From positions 1 to 15,843 of the forward strand of contig JBBSDV010000062.1 in the NCBI GenBank assembly GCA_038240335.1: a stretch of 15,843 nucleotides of DNA, written 5' to 3'. Of the stretch, positions 6,965-14,478 are shown piece after piece. Below the pieces are notes generated by a model. That model searched no databases. It saw only the letters and a program-made list of their open reading frames with translations, and was not told where the DNA came from. Source of the DNA: JBBSDV01 sp038240335 (GTDB lineage Bacteria > Chloroflexota > Dehalococcoidia > DSTF01 > JACRBR01). Positions within the stretch are counted from its first letter, which is position 1, and every line of letters starts with the position of its first letter. The position numbers and the translations under genes were made by a program.

Positions 6965-9900
6965 TGACGATGCCGCAGCGCTCGGAGACGACCACCTTTC
7001 TGTTCACGGACCTCGTCGGCTCGACCGAATTGATGCAGCGCGCCGGCGACGAGGACGCGCAACGTATCTTTCGTGCCCACTATCAGCTCCTGCGCGATGC
7101 CGTCGCCGGGACCGGTGGCTCCGAGGTGAAATCACTCGGTGACGGTCTGATGGTCGCATTTCCGTCCGCGGCCGACGCCGTGCGATGCGCGATCGCGATG
7201 CAGCAGATGTCGCGCCGGCCGGTAAACGGCGAGCGGCTGGCAATCAAGATCGGCCTCAATGCTGGCGACGCCCTGCTCGACGAGGGCGATTACTTCGGTA
7301 CCGCCGTTGTCACTGCCCGCAGGCTCTGCGACCGTGCGAGCCCGGGCCAAATCCTCTGCAGCGCGGTGGTCGAAGGACTGCTCGCCGGAAGGCAGGCGTT
7401 CTCGTTCCGCGACCTTGGCGAGTTCGAACTGAAAGGCATCGCGTCGCCCGTCCCCGCGCGTGAAGTCGCGTACGAGACCGAGCAGCCCGGACTGCTCCCC
7501 GCGCGCGCGCCGTTTGTCGGGCGCGGCACGGAAATGGCCCGCATCACCGCGAAGCTCGCCGACGCGCGCGGCGGTCGCGGAGGTTTGGTGATGCTCGTTG
7601 GCGAGCCGGGCATCGGCAAGTCGCGCACCATCGACGAGTTCACCGAGCATGCCCGGGAAGGCGGCGCGGCGGTACTCTCGGGCCGCTGCTTCGAAGGTGA
7701 ATGGGCGCCACCGTATGGCCCCTTCGCGGAGGCGATCGCTGGTTACGCCAAGTCTGCAGAGGCGGCAGTCTTGCGCGCCGATCTCGGCTACGGAGCGGCG
7801 CCGATCGCACGCCTCGTGCCCGCGCTGCGCGAGGCGCTTCCGAACATCGCCGAACCAGAGCCACTACAACCCGACGAAGAGCGCTTCCGCCTCGTCGACG
7901 CAGTCTCGCAGTTTCTCATTGCGCTCTCCCAGCGAGCCCCCGTCGTGCTCGTGCTCGACGACCTGCACTGGGCCGATCGCGGCACGATCGGCATGCTCTG
8001 CCACGTCGCGCGCTTCGTCTCGAAGCACGGCATCCTCATGCTCGGCGCCTACCGCGACGTCGAGCTGGATCGCCAGCACCCGCTGTCTGACGCGCTCGCC
8101 GCGCTGCGCCGCGAAACGGAGTACGAACGCATCGCCCTGAAGGGCCTCGACGAGCGCGATGTCGGCGCGCTGCTCGCGGGCATGGGCGAGTTGCAGGTGC
8201 CGGAAGCATTCGTCCACGCGATCAGCGCCGAGACCGACGGCAATCCGTTCTTCATCCGCGAAGTCCTGCAGCACCTGATCGAAGAGCGCAAGGTCTACCA
8301 GCAGGACGGCCAATGGACGTCGACGGTCTCGATCGCCGAACTGGGCATCCCGGAAGGCGTGCGGGACGTGATCACGCGCCGCCTCTCGCGGCTCTCCGCC
8401 AACGCTAACAGGCTGTTGAGCGCAGCGTCGGCGTTCAGCGGGGACTTCCGCTTCGACGTCGCCGCGCCCGTCGCCGGCCTCGATGAGCCGGCCGCGCTTG
8501 ACGCCGTCGACGAGGCGCTGGCTGCCCAGCTGCTCCGCGCCGGCCGCGCGGCGGACAGGTACGAATTCACGCACGCTCTCATTCGCCACACGCTCTACGG
8601 CGAACTGAGCCCATCGCGCCAGGTGCGTCTGCACCGCCAGGTCGCCGAATCGATGGAGCGCGCGTACGGCGAGCGCACCCGGGAACACACCGCGGAGCTT
8701 GCCTACCAGTACCACCGCAGCGCGGCGATCCCGGGCGCGGAACGCGGCGCCGAGTACGCGCTTACGGCAGCGGACGCGGCGGAGGCGGCGTACGCGCATG
8801 ATGAGGCAGCAGCGTTTCTCCGCATGCTGCTCGACCTGCTGCCGGAGGATGATCCGCGGCAGCCGAGGATCATGGGTAGGCTAGGAATCGCGCTGACGTC
8901 GGCACTGGCACTCGATGAAGCCGTTGCGGTGCTGAGCCGGGCAGGCGACCTGATCGCGGACACCGAGGGCGCCGACGCCGCGGCAGACTTCCTGGACGAG
9001 GCGCAACGGGCGACTGTCGCGGGGTCGTGGCGCGGTGCCTGGGCGCTCGCCGCGCAGGGCATGCGCTTCATCGGCGACGGGCGCGACGCCACATGGGCGA
9101 GCCTGCTGATGTGGTCGCGTATGGGACAGGACGCCGTGAATCTCGAGAGACCCGGCGTGTTGCCTCCCATAGACGCCCCCGAGTATGCAGAGTGGCTCGC
9201 TTTAGTAGAACTGCTGCCCGAGGATGCGCGCCCGTTGTTCGTCCGCCCGTATCGATCGAGAGACGACGTGGTTGCGAACTGGACCAGCGGTTCGCCGGGG
9301 GACGCATTATTCGCGTTGATGTGCCTGGCGGGCGAGTACAGGCGCTGTGTGCCGCTCTGGCAGGAGTTCGTGATAGAACGGGAGCGCCAGGGAGCGATCG
9401 CCTGGATGGCGTGGGGCCTCGCGCAGCTCGCGCGCTGCCACAATGCGCTCGGCGACTTTCGAGCGGCGCGCGAGGCGCACGAGCGCGGCGTCGCGCTCGC
9501 CAGCCGAGCCCGTCTCCCCGCAACGTCTCTGGCCGCCTCGAATCTCATCGGGACGCTGTCCGAGATGCGCCACGCGTCCGGCGAAGAGACGGAGGTAGAA
9601 GTGGCGCTTTCTGAATTCCTGCTGCGGGAGGACGCGCCGGAGCTAGCATGGGCACGTGCGCTCGTATGCGCCGGCGCGGCGCGACGCTTTGCGACGGACG
9701 GGCGCAGCGACGATGCAATCGAGCTCGTCGCGAAGGTACTGCTGGCCGTCGAGCGAGCCCCCGCCTGGGAGGCGAACTACACCCGTGTCGCTTGCGACAG
9801 CGCGGCGGCGCTCTGGATCGCGGGACGGACCGATCACATCGAGGTGTTCGAGCGCGGCGTCCGCGAGAAGGTCGTCGGACCGGACTTCCGCTATCCGATG

Positions 9901-10185
9901 CACGATGGGCGCACGGCGCTCGCCCAACTCTGCGCCCTGCAGGGCCGCTACGATGAGGCCGGCCACTGGTTCTCGGAAGCGCGCAGGGTCACCGAAGAAC
10001 AAGGGGCACGTCCATGCCGCGCGATCATCGATTACGACGAGGCGCTGATGTATACCCGCCGCAACGCGGACGGCGACAGCGAGCGCGCCGCTTCGCTTCT
10101 CGACGCGGCGCTGACGCAGTTCCGCGAGATCGGGATGACAGGCTGGGCGACGCGCGGCGAGAAATTACGAACGCGCCTGTCCTGA
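6964..10185 (+). CDS. Class III cyclase-homology domain / AAA (STAND-like) ATPase / TPR-like signalling protein
   Basis: A 1073-residue multidomain protein. Residues about 8-165 form a class III nucleotide cyclase homology domain: FLFTDLVGST carries metal-binding D16, SLGDG carries D60, K56 and D109 sit at the adenine-recognition positions, and R120 is the transition-state arginine. The usual asparagine is V116 (AVVTARRL instead of AVNxAxRL), so activity is doubtful. Residues about 180-450 are an AAA/STAND ATPase with Walker A GEPGIGKS (213-220) and Walker B VLVLDDLHWAD (D332, D333). The rest (about 560-1073) is alanine-rich and helical, TPR-like, probably for protein contacts. There is no LuxR-type DNA-binding domain at the C terminus, unlike MalT/LAL regulators. 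No membrane segment or signal peptide is seen, so it is probably cytoplasmic. It is transcribed alone, away from the exporter operon. Confidence 0.88.
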   Translation: MTMPQRSETTTFLFTDLVGSTELMQRAGDEDAQRIFRAHYQLLRDAVAGTGGSEVKSLGDGLMVAFPSAADAVRCAIAMQQMSRRPVNGERLAIKIGLNAGDALLDEGDYFGTAVVTARRLCDRASPGQILCSAVVEGLLAGRQAFSFRDLGEFELKGIASPVPAREVAYETEQPGLLPARAPFVGRGTEMARITAKLADARGGRGGLVMLVGEPGIGKSRTIDEFTEHAREGGAAVLSGRCFEGEWAPPYGPFAEAIAGYAKSAEAAVLRADLGYGAAPIARLVPALREALPNIAEPEPLQPDEERFRLVDAVSQFLIALSQRAPVVLVLDDLHWADRGTIGMLCHVARFVSKHGILMLGAYRDVELDRQHPLSDALAALRRETEYERIALKGLDERDVGALLAGMGELQVPEAFVHAISAETDGNPFFIREVLQHLIEERKVYQQDGQWTSTVSIAELGIPEGVRDVITRRLSRLSANANRLLSAASAFSGDFRFDVAAPVAGLDEPAALDAVDEALAAQLLRAGRAADRYEFTHALIRHTLYGELSPSRQVRLHRQVAESMERAYGERTREHTAELAYQYHRSAAIPGAERGAEYALTAADAAEAAYAHDEAAAFLRMLLDLLPEDDPRQPRIMGRLGIALTSALALDEAVAVLSRAGDLIADTEGADAAADFLDEAQRATVAGSWRGAWALAAQGMRFIGDGRDATWASLLMWSRMGQDAVNLERPGVLPPIDAPEYAEWLALVELLPEDARPLFVRPYRSRDDVVANWTSGSPGDALFALMCLAGEYRRCVPLWQEFVIERERQGAIAWMAWGLAQLARCHNALGDFRAAREAHERGVALASRARLPATSLAASNLIGTLSEMRHASGEETEVEVALSEFLLREDAPELAWARALVCAGAARRFATDGRSDDAIELVAKVLLAVERAPAWEANYTRVACDSAAALWIAGRTDHIEVFERGVREKVVGPDFRYPMHDGRTALAQLCALQGRYDEAGHWFSEARRVTEEQGARPCRAIIDYDEALMYTRRNADGDSERAASLLDAALTQFREIGMTGWATRGEKLRTRLS

Positions 10186-10213
10186 TCGCGGTAGCTCAAA
10201 AACTCCATAGTTG

Positions 10214-10398
10214 TTAGTGATGACGGCTGCGGGGAACAGGCGGGCGCGTTCTCATGGTGGTGAAGGGCAAGGTCACGCAGGGCAGCTTAACGATCGTCTC
10301 GCCTTGTTGTAGTTGCGCTCGACAACGGCGCGTCCGATGCGCACGAGATCCTTGCGACTGAGCTTTTAGAACAGCGGGACAGATGCGAGCTGACCTTC
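10214..10398 (-). pseudogene. Crp/cNMP-binding-domain remnant
   Basis: The minus strand reads EGQLASVPLF, a stop codon (TAA 10366-10368), then KLSRKDLVRIGRAVVERNYN, a one-base frameshift at about 10303, then GETIVKLP. Ignoring the stop and the shift, this is the classic start of a cyclic-nucleotide-binding domain (VPLF-x-x-LSxxDLxxIxxxxxERxYxxGExIV). The conserved glycine-rich phosphate-binding cassette is not recoverable beyond a few residues. It is a broken relic, convergent with the cyclase-like gene and 29 bp past its stop codon. The rest of the 10186-10477 gap holds nothing else I can support. Confidence 0.6.
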
Positions 10399-10477
10399 GT
10401 GATGTTGGACCTGCGGTGTGTGCTCCGTGATAGGCCAGCGCGATACGGCTCGTCCGCCGGTCGCCGGCCGGTAGCGA

Positions 10478-11218
10478 TCAGTTCGTCGCTATGCCCGCGA
10501 CGGGCGGACCCACGTCATGCGGCCGCGTGTGTACTTCCCCGTGTTCTACTGCGTCGAGCTGGCCGTCCTCCAACCAGAAGATGCGGTCGGCGTAGTCGTG
10601 CGCTCGCATATCGTGCGTGACGATCAGCACACTACGCCCGAGGTCTCGCGTGATTCCTCGTAGGAGCTGAAGCGTGTCGATCGCACGTTTGTGATCGAGG
10701 CTCGCTGTCGGCTCGTCGGCGAGGATGAGGTCGCCGTCGTTCGCAAGCGCGCGGGCGATGGCGACCCGCTGACGCTCGCCGCCGCTCATCTGCCGCGGCA
10801 TCGCCTGGGCCCGTGTACCAAGCTCGAGCTTGCTCAGCAATTGCCGCGCGCGCTCGCGCCCGTGCGATCCCTTATGCCCGCTGAGCGCCAGCGCGAACTC
10901 GACGTTCTCCTGCGCCGAGAGGGCCTCGAGCAGGTTGAAGCTCTGGAAGATGAACCCGACCTTATGTCGGCGCACGTGCGCAAGCTCAATCTGCGAGTAT
11001 CCCTGCACCTCCTCACCGCTGATCTCGACGACACCGGCGGTTGGCGCCTGGAGCGCGCCGGCGATCGTCAGCAGCGTCGTCTTTCCGGACCCGGAAGGCC
11101 CGGTGACGGCGACGACCTCGCGCGCCACCATCTCGAACGTCACGTCATCCAGCGGCCGCACTTCAGAAGCGCCCTGGCCGTAGGTCTTCGATACGTGGCT
11201 CAATTTCAGAAGGCTCAT
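10478..11218 (-). CDS. ABC transporter ATPase, MacB/LolD/DevA-like
   Basis: A 246-residue stand-alone ATPase. Walker A GPSGSGKTT (40-48), Q-loop Q92 in FIFQSFNLL, signature MSGGERQR (144-151), Walker B LILADEPTASLD (D168, E169) and switch H202 are all canonical, so it should be active. The FIFQSFNLL and ADEPTASLD wording is typical of the LolD/MacB/DevA class, which power mechanotransmission-type or lipoprotein-release systems with FtsX-like permeases. The start is ATG 11218, 2 nt after the permease stop, so the pair is co-translated. A C-terminal stretch of about 20 residues after the domain (VHTRPHDVGPPV) looks unstructured. No membrane-fusion (HlyD-like) gene accompanies it here, so the transported substrate is unknown. 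Confidence 0.93.
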   Translation of the reverse strand: MSLLKLSHVSKTYGQGASEVRPLDDVTFEMVAREVVAVTGPSGSGKTTLLTIAGALQAPTAGVVEISGEEVQGYSQIELAHVRRHKVGFIFQSFNLLEALSAQENVEFALALSGHKGSHGRERARQLLSKLELGTRAQAMPRQMSGGERQRVAIARALANDGDLILADEPTASLDHKRAIDTLQLLRGITRDLGRSVLIVTHDMRAHDYADRIFWLEDGQLDAVEHGEVHTRPHDVGPPVAGIATN

Positions 11219-11220
11219 GA

Positions 11221-12321
11221 TCAGGCCTTGAACACGCGAAGCGGGTCGACGCTCAGCACTTTTCGGATCGGCAGGTAGGCCGCCAGCAGGCTCATCGCGA
11301 CGACGGCAGCAAGGACGATCAGCGCGTCTTGCCAGCGCAGCAGCGTCACGAACTGGGGCACCATCCTCTCGGCGAAACGGCTGGCGCCGACGACGGCGAT
11401 CTCGCCGACGGCGAAGCCGATCAGCCCGCAGAGCATGCTCTGCTCGCCGACGGCGAGCATGAGGAACTTGTGGGGCGTACCGAGCGCTTTCATCACGCCG
11501 AACTCGCGTTCCTTCTCCATCGTCGCGGTATAGATCGTCAAACCGACGACGACGGCGCCGACGACGAATACCATGACGATGACGACGGAGAGGATCGGCA
11601 GCATGCTGCGCTTCAGCACCTGCCGGCTGTTGCTCGCGAATTCCTTGCGCTCGAACGCAGATACTCCGGGCACATTGGCGTTGATGTCGGCGACGACCGC
11701 TTTCGCTTGGCCCGGCTCCGTCTTGAGCAGCCCGAAGTTCGCGATGCCCGAGATGCCGACGAGCCGGTGCGCTTCGTCCTTCGACACAAACGAGAGCTGA
11801 TTGATCACGATGTTGCCGCCGGTGGAGACGCCGACGACGCGCAACGTTTGGTCGTTGGCCGTGATCTCGTCGCCGACGCCGACGTCGGCTGTTCGGGCGA
11901 GGACGTCGTCGATCACGATCTCTCCGTCGGCGGGTGTGCCCCTCCCGCTCTTGATGTGCAGCGGACCGCCGATGCCGTCAGCGTCGAAGCCGAGCACGTA
12001 CGAGTCGTAGGTCGAATCGCCGTGCTTGATCTTGAGCGAGCGGCCGAGCAGCGTGCTGACGGTAAGGACACCCGGCCGGCCCGCCACGTCGTCAAATGTT
12101 TTGTCAGGTACGAGCGACGCGGCGAAAAAGCTCTGGTTGCCGCTCTGCGAGACCCAAACATCGGCCGGCACGTCGTTGACGTACGCCGCGATGCGCTCGC
12201 TCCAGCCGCTGTAGAGGGCGAGCATGAACGCGAGCAGCAGCGCTGCCACCGCGACGCCCGCGACGGAGAACGCGAACCGCGCCTTCTCCGCCCGCATATT
12301 TTTCCACGCGATGGAAAACAA
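11221..12321 (-). CDS. FtsX/MacB/DevC-like ABC permease
   Basis: Read from TTG 12321, the protein is 366 residues. It opens MFSIAWKNMRAEKARFAFS, then has one membrane segment, a periplasmic/extracellular domain of about 200 residues (MacB-PCD-like, with the DVWVSQSG and GEIVIDD stretches) and three C-terminal membrane segments, the four-TM FtsX layout. The motif EKEREFGVMKALGTP after the second TM is the family hallmark that contacts the ATPase, and the tail LPIRKVLSVDPLRVFKA is typical too. TTG 12321 is preferred because GGGGAG lies 5 nt upstream; GTG 12381 would add 20 unconserved-looking residues and has no such site. It partners the ATPase 2 nt downstream. It probably acts in the cytoplasmic membrane as half of a homodimeric permease. 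Confidence 0.9.
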   Translation of the reverse strand: MFSIAWKNMRAEKARFAFSVAGVAVAALLLAFMLALYSGWSERIAAYVNDVPADVWVSQSGNQSFFAASLVPDKTFDDVAGRPGVLTVSTLLGRSLKIKHGDSTYDSYVLGFDADGIGGPLHIKSGRGTPADGEIVIDDVLARTADVGVGDEITANDQTLRVVGVSTGGNIVINQLSFVSKDEAHRLVGISGIANFGLLKTEPGQAKAVVADINANVPGVSAFERKEFASNSRQVLKRSMLPILSVVIVMVFVVGAVVVGLTIYTATMEKEREFGVMKALGTPHKFLMLAVGEQSMLCGLIGFAVGEIAVVGASRFAERMVPQFVTLLRWQDALIVLAAVVAMSLLAAYLPIRKVLSVDPLRVFKA

Positions 12322-12326
12322 GGTAG

Positions 12327-12332
12327 CTCCCC
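12327..12332 (-). promoter_or_regulatory. Shine-Dalgarno sequence selecting the TTG start at 12321
   Basis: On the minus strand GGGGAG is followed by a 5-nt spacer and TTG, whose product begins with the conserved FtsX-permease opening. This supports TTG 12321 over the in-frame GTG at 12381. Confidence 0.5.
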
Positions 12333-12398
12333 TCGTCCGGGCCGTCACGGAAAACGCGTTGTCTGAGCTGCGTCCTGCCACTGGCTGGCAGTGCCGCG

Positions 12399-12404
12399 AG
12401 TATA
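12399..12404 (-). promoter_or_regulatory. Possible -10 box for the FtsX-like ABC operon
   Basis: TATACT on the minus strand lies about 78 nt before the preferred TTG start. No good -35 hexamer sits 16-18 bp upstream (CAGCAA at best), so this is a weak call. Confidence 0.3.
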
Positions 12405-12551
12405 CCTCGCTAGTGACTCAATTGCTGGACGGATTCGGAATCGCGTTGATCCGCAGGTTCCCGAGTCGCGACACTAGCGGCTTCACCTCAAGCTCGCGCG
12501 CCCTCGCATGATCACCGGATCAACGGCCGTGACTGCAGGTGGCACCGTTTG

Positions 12552-12783
12552 CTCACGGTGATCCCCAGGGATGCCCGTTGGCCCGCGCGACCGGGCCATC
12601 ATTTCTGACGCTGACGCTCACCGGCAGGCGCCGACAAGAAGTGCTGAACATGGTCGTGGGCGACCTGACGCTCGACGACGGACGAACGTGGTACCGCTAG
12701 CGTGGCAAAGGCGGCAAGACGGGGAACGCGAACTGACACAACCAGCATTTGTCGCGATCACGGGCGCGTTACGGCGTCTGTGA
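12552..12783 (+). pseudogene. Tyrosine recombinase (phage-integrase family) remnant
   Basis: Three short frames join into one integrase-like text: LTVIPRD, then PVGPRDRAIIS, then LTLTGRRRQEVLNMVVGDL and LDDGRTWYR, an in-frame TAG (12698-12700), RGKGGKTG, and finally RELTQPAFVAITGAL. This is the first half of a XerC/D-type catalytic domain: the TGxRxxEVL motif carries the first catalytic arginine and GKGGKT the conserved beta-hairpin lysine. The C-terminal HxxR and tyrosine motifs are missing. At least two frameshifts plus the stop codon make it a relic. It points toward, and ends 26 bp before, the long direct repeat at 12810, the position expected for an integrase beside its attachment site. 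Confidence 0.7.
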
Positions 12784-12809
12784 TCCGATTGAGCTCACCG
12801 CGTGCGGGC

Positions 12810-13156
12810 GTGCCCGGATCGTCACAGGACAGCGCCTTCGATTGCGTCTCGCTCCTACCGGGCGCGGAGTAATAACGCGCAATCTCGGCGGTGTCATAGC
12901 GCGGCGCTTCTTTCGCTCGAACAGGCGATGATTGCCTCGTTCGCCGAACAGCTTGCGGCCTGCTGCGCTACGCGAATATAGGGCAACCTTGAACCTCGTT
13001 CCAAACTACCAAAAGTGCTAAACGATTACATAACGACATCACGCGCCAAACCGCTCGTTCCGACCACCACATCCGCGAGCAGCGGATAGTGGTCGCTCGG
13101 ATACACCGGCGGCTCGGCGTCACGCACGATCTCGCTCGATGCCACCGAGACCGACG
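12810..13156. repeat. Long direct repeat, copy 2 (partner 2565-2913)
   Basis: This 347-bp copy includes the last 131 bp of the intact EEP hydrolase gene (13026-13156) and 216 bp of its 3' flank. It is about 94% identical by eye to 2565-2913, with most differences in the flank (12810-12993) and none but one indel in the coding portion. Here the sequence continues without a break into the rest of the gene, so this is the functional copy. Confidence 0.9.
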
Positions 13157-13877
13157 ACGCCGCGCCGTTGCGGACCAAGATCCAGTCGATGCGCCGCGGC
13201 GTGTCGTTCGTGCGCGTGAAGTGCGCGCCCTCCCACGCATGGTTCGTGTACGCCCGCGCTGGCGTGTCGTCGTTGCCGGCCGCGACGAACGCATCGGCGT
13301 AGCCCGTTTCGAGGTATCCCTGATGCACCGCCGACCCTGGATGCGTGTTGAAGTCGCCGGTCAGGATCGCCGCCGCGCCGGTCGCCTGCAGGTCGCGCAG
13401 CCGCTCGCGAATCAGCCGCGAACCCTCGATTTGCGCCCACTCGCTGACGTGATCGAGATGCGTGTTGAGATGCACGAGCGTCGCTCCGCTAGCGACGCAG
13501 CGGAACATCACCCACGACGCCGACCGGATGCAGTCCGTTTCCCACGAGCGCGAGAGGCGCTCCGGCGTTTCGCTGAGCCAGAAGCCGCCGCTGTCGATCG
13601 GGTTCAAGCGCCCCGGCAGCCAGTAGATCGCCGGCCACTCGTGCGGCGGCCGGTCGCCGTACTCCGGCCACGCCATCCAGTGGTACTGCGGCAGCAGGCG
13701 GTCATATGCCTTGAGGTTGCCGGTCTGCGCCTCCTGCACGCCGAGCAGGTCGGGCGCGTATTTGCGGATCGTCGCCAGGTTCAGCGCCTCGCGCCGCTCC
13801 CAGGTATTCGCTCCGTCGTCAGGGTGATAGAAGCCGCGGATGTTGAACGTCATCACACGAAGCGTCTCGCTCGCCAT
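13026..13877 (-). CDS. Endonuclease/exonuclease/phosphatase (EEP) fold hydrolase
   Basis: A 283-residue protein from ATG 13877. It has the ordered motifs of the EEP (DNase I-like, Mg-dependent phosphodiesterase) superfamily: MTFNIRG with N12, VQEAQ with metal-ligand E49, NTHLDH with H140 and D142, TGDFN with D175 and N177, RRIDWILV with D231, and SDHYPL with D262 and catalytic H263. No signal peptide is seen, so it is probably cytoplasmic. Members of the family cleave phosphodiester or phosphate ester bonds in nucleic acids, lipids or nucleotides; the substrate cannot be assigned. The start is 1 nt after the stop of the nitroreductase gene (TGA-G-ATG), so it is the last gene of the F420 operon and is translationally coupled. 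Its last 43 codons and downstream flank are duplicated at 2565-2913. Confidence 0.9.
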   Translation of the reverse strand: MASETLRVMTFNIRGFYHPDDGANTWERREALNLATIRKYAPDLLGVQEAQTGNLKAYDRLLPQYHWMAWPEYGDRPPHEWPAIYWLPGRLNPIDSGGFWLSETPERLSRSWETDCIRSASWVMFRCVASGATLVHLNTHLDHVSEWAQIEGSRLIRERLRDLQATGAAAILTGDFNTHPGSAVHQGYLETGYADAFVAAGNDDTPARAYTNHAWEGAHFTRTNDTPRRIDWILVRNGAASSVSVASSEIVRDAEPPVYPSDHYPLLADVVVGTSGLARDVVM

Positions 13878-13878
13878 C

Positions 13879-14478
13879 TCAGCGCTCGATAACCATCTGC
13901 GAGACATCGATCGCCGGTCGCGGCTTCGGCGCGGCGCTGTCGGCATGTCCAACCACGACGAACGCCTGCGCGACATACCCTTCGGGAAGTTCGAGCGCCT
14001 GCGCCGCCGCTTCCGGCGCGTACAGCGGCGCCGAGATCCAGTACGAGGCAAGCCCGAGCGCATGCGCGCCGAGCATCAGGTTCTGCATGCCCGCGCCGAC
14101 CGATTGCTGCGCCATCGCCCACTCGTTCCGCGCCCGCCGCTCGTCGGGCCACCGCCGCAGCCCTTCGTCGGTAAGACATGCGAGAATCAGCGCCGGCGCG
14201 GACACGATCTGCCGTCGCGATCTTCGAAGCAGCTTCTCGATCAGCTCCGCCGGGTGCCCGTCGCCCTCGAGATCGGCCCGCCAAGCCGCACCGAGCGCAT
14301 CGGCGAGTCCCTCCCGCCGCTGCGCACCGACGATGACATAACGCCACGGCCGCGTGTGGTGCGGCGCCGGCGCCATGCACGCCAACGCGAGCAAACCACG
14401 CAGCACGTCGTCGGCAACGGGCCGCTCGGCGAGCTGCCGCAGCGATCGGCGCGTGCGGATCGCCTCGATCGCGTCCAT
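13879..14478 (-). CDS. Nitroreductase-family, FbiB C-terminal-domain-like dehydro-F420 reductase
   Basis: A 199-residue FMN-dependent nitroreductase-fold protein from ATG 14478. It matches the C-terminal half of actinobacterial FbiB: IRTRRSLRQL (FMN-binding arginines/serine), then MAPAPHHTRPWRYVIV, which corresponds to the characteristic APAPHHTRPxRF block, WRADLEGDGHPAELIEK, and GLASYWISAPLY near the end. In FbiB this domain reduces dehydro-F420-0 to F420-0 using FMNH2 (established for mycobacterial FbiB). Here it is separate from the CofE-like ligase domain to which it is fused in Actinobacteria. The start codon shares a base with the cofC stop (TGATG), so translation is coupled; an in-frame GTG at 14520 lies inside cofC and is less likely. 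It sits between cofC and the hydrolase gene. Confidence 0.88.
   Translation of the reverse strand: MDAIEAIRTRRSLRQLAERPVADDVLRGLLALACMAPAPHHTRPWRYVIVGAQRREGLADALGAAWRADLEGDGHPAELIEKLLRRSRRQIVSAPALILACLTDEGLRRWPDERRARNEWAMAQQSVGAGMQNLMLGAHALGLASYWISAPLYAPEAAAQALELPEGYVAQAFVVVGHADSAAPKPRPAIDVSQMVIER

Noticed and set aside
5953..7080. A 375-codon open frame on the minus strand spanning the divergent intergenic region
   Set aside because: It overlaps the exporter gene and the cyclase start in another frame, has cysteine/arginine-rich noise composition and no motif.
7864..8799. A 311-codon minus-strand open frame inside the cyclase/AAA gene
   Set aside because: It is an antisense shadow; the plus strand carries the Walker motifs and a consistent domain order.
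11329..12366. A 345-codon plus-strand open frame antisense to the FtsX-like permease
   Set aside because: It is an aspartate/histidine/arginine-rich shadow of a high-GC gene; the opposite strand has clear membrane segments and family motifs.
12571..12931. Two short plus-strand open frames as independent small genes
   Set aside because: The first is part of the frameshifted integrase relic, and the second runs into the repeat with arginine-rich noise and no start-site support.
13878..14063. N-terminal extension of the EEP hydrolase to 14063
   Set aside because: The extra 62 residues are arginine-rich, overlap the nitroreductase gene, and the fold starts at MASETLRVMTFN (ATG 13877), 1 nt after the upstream stop.
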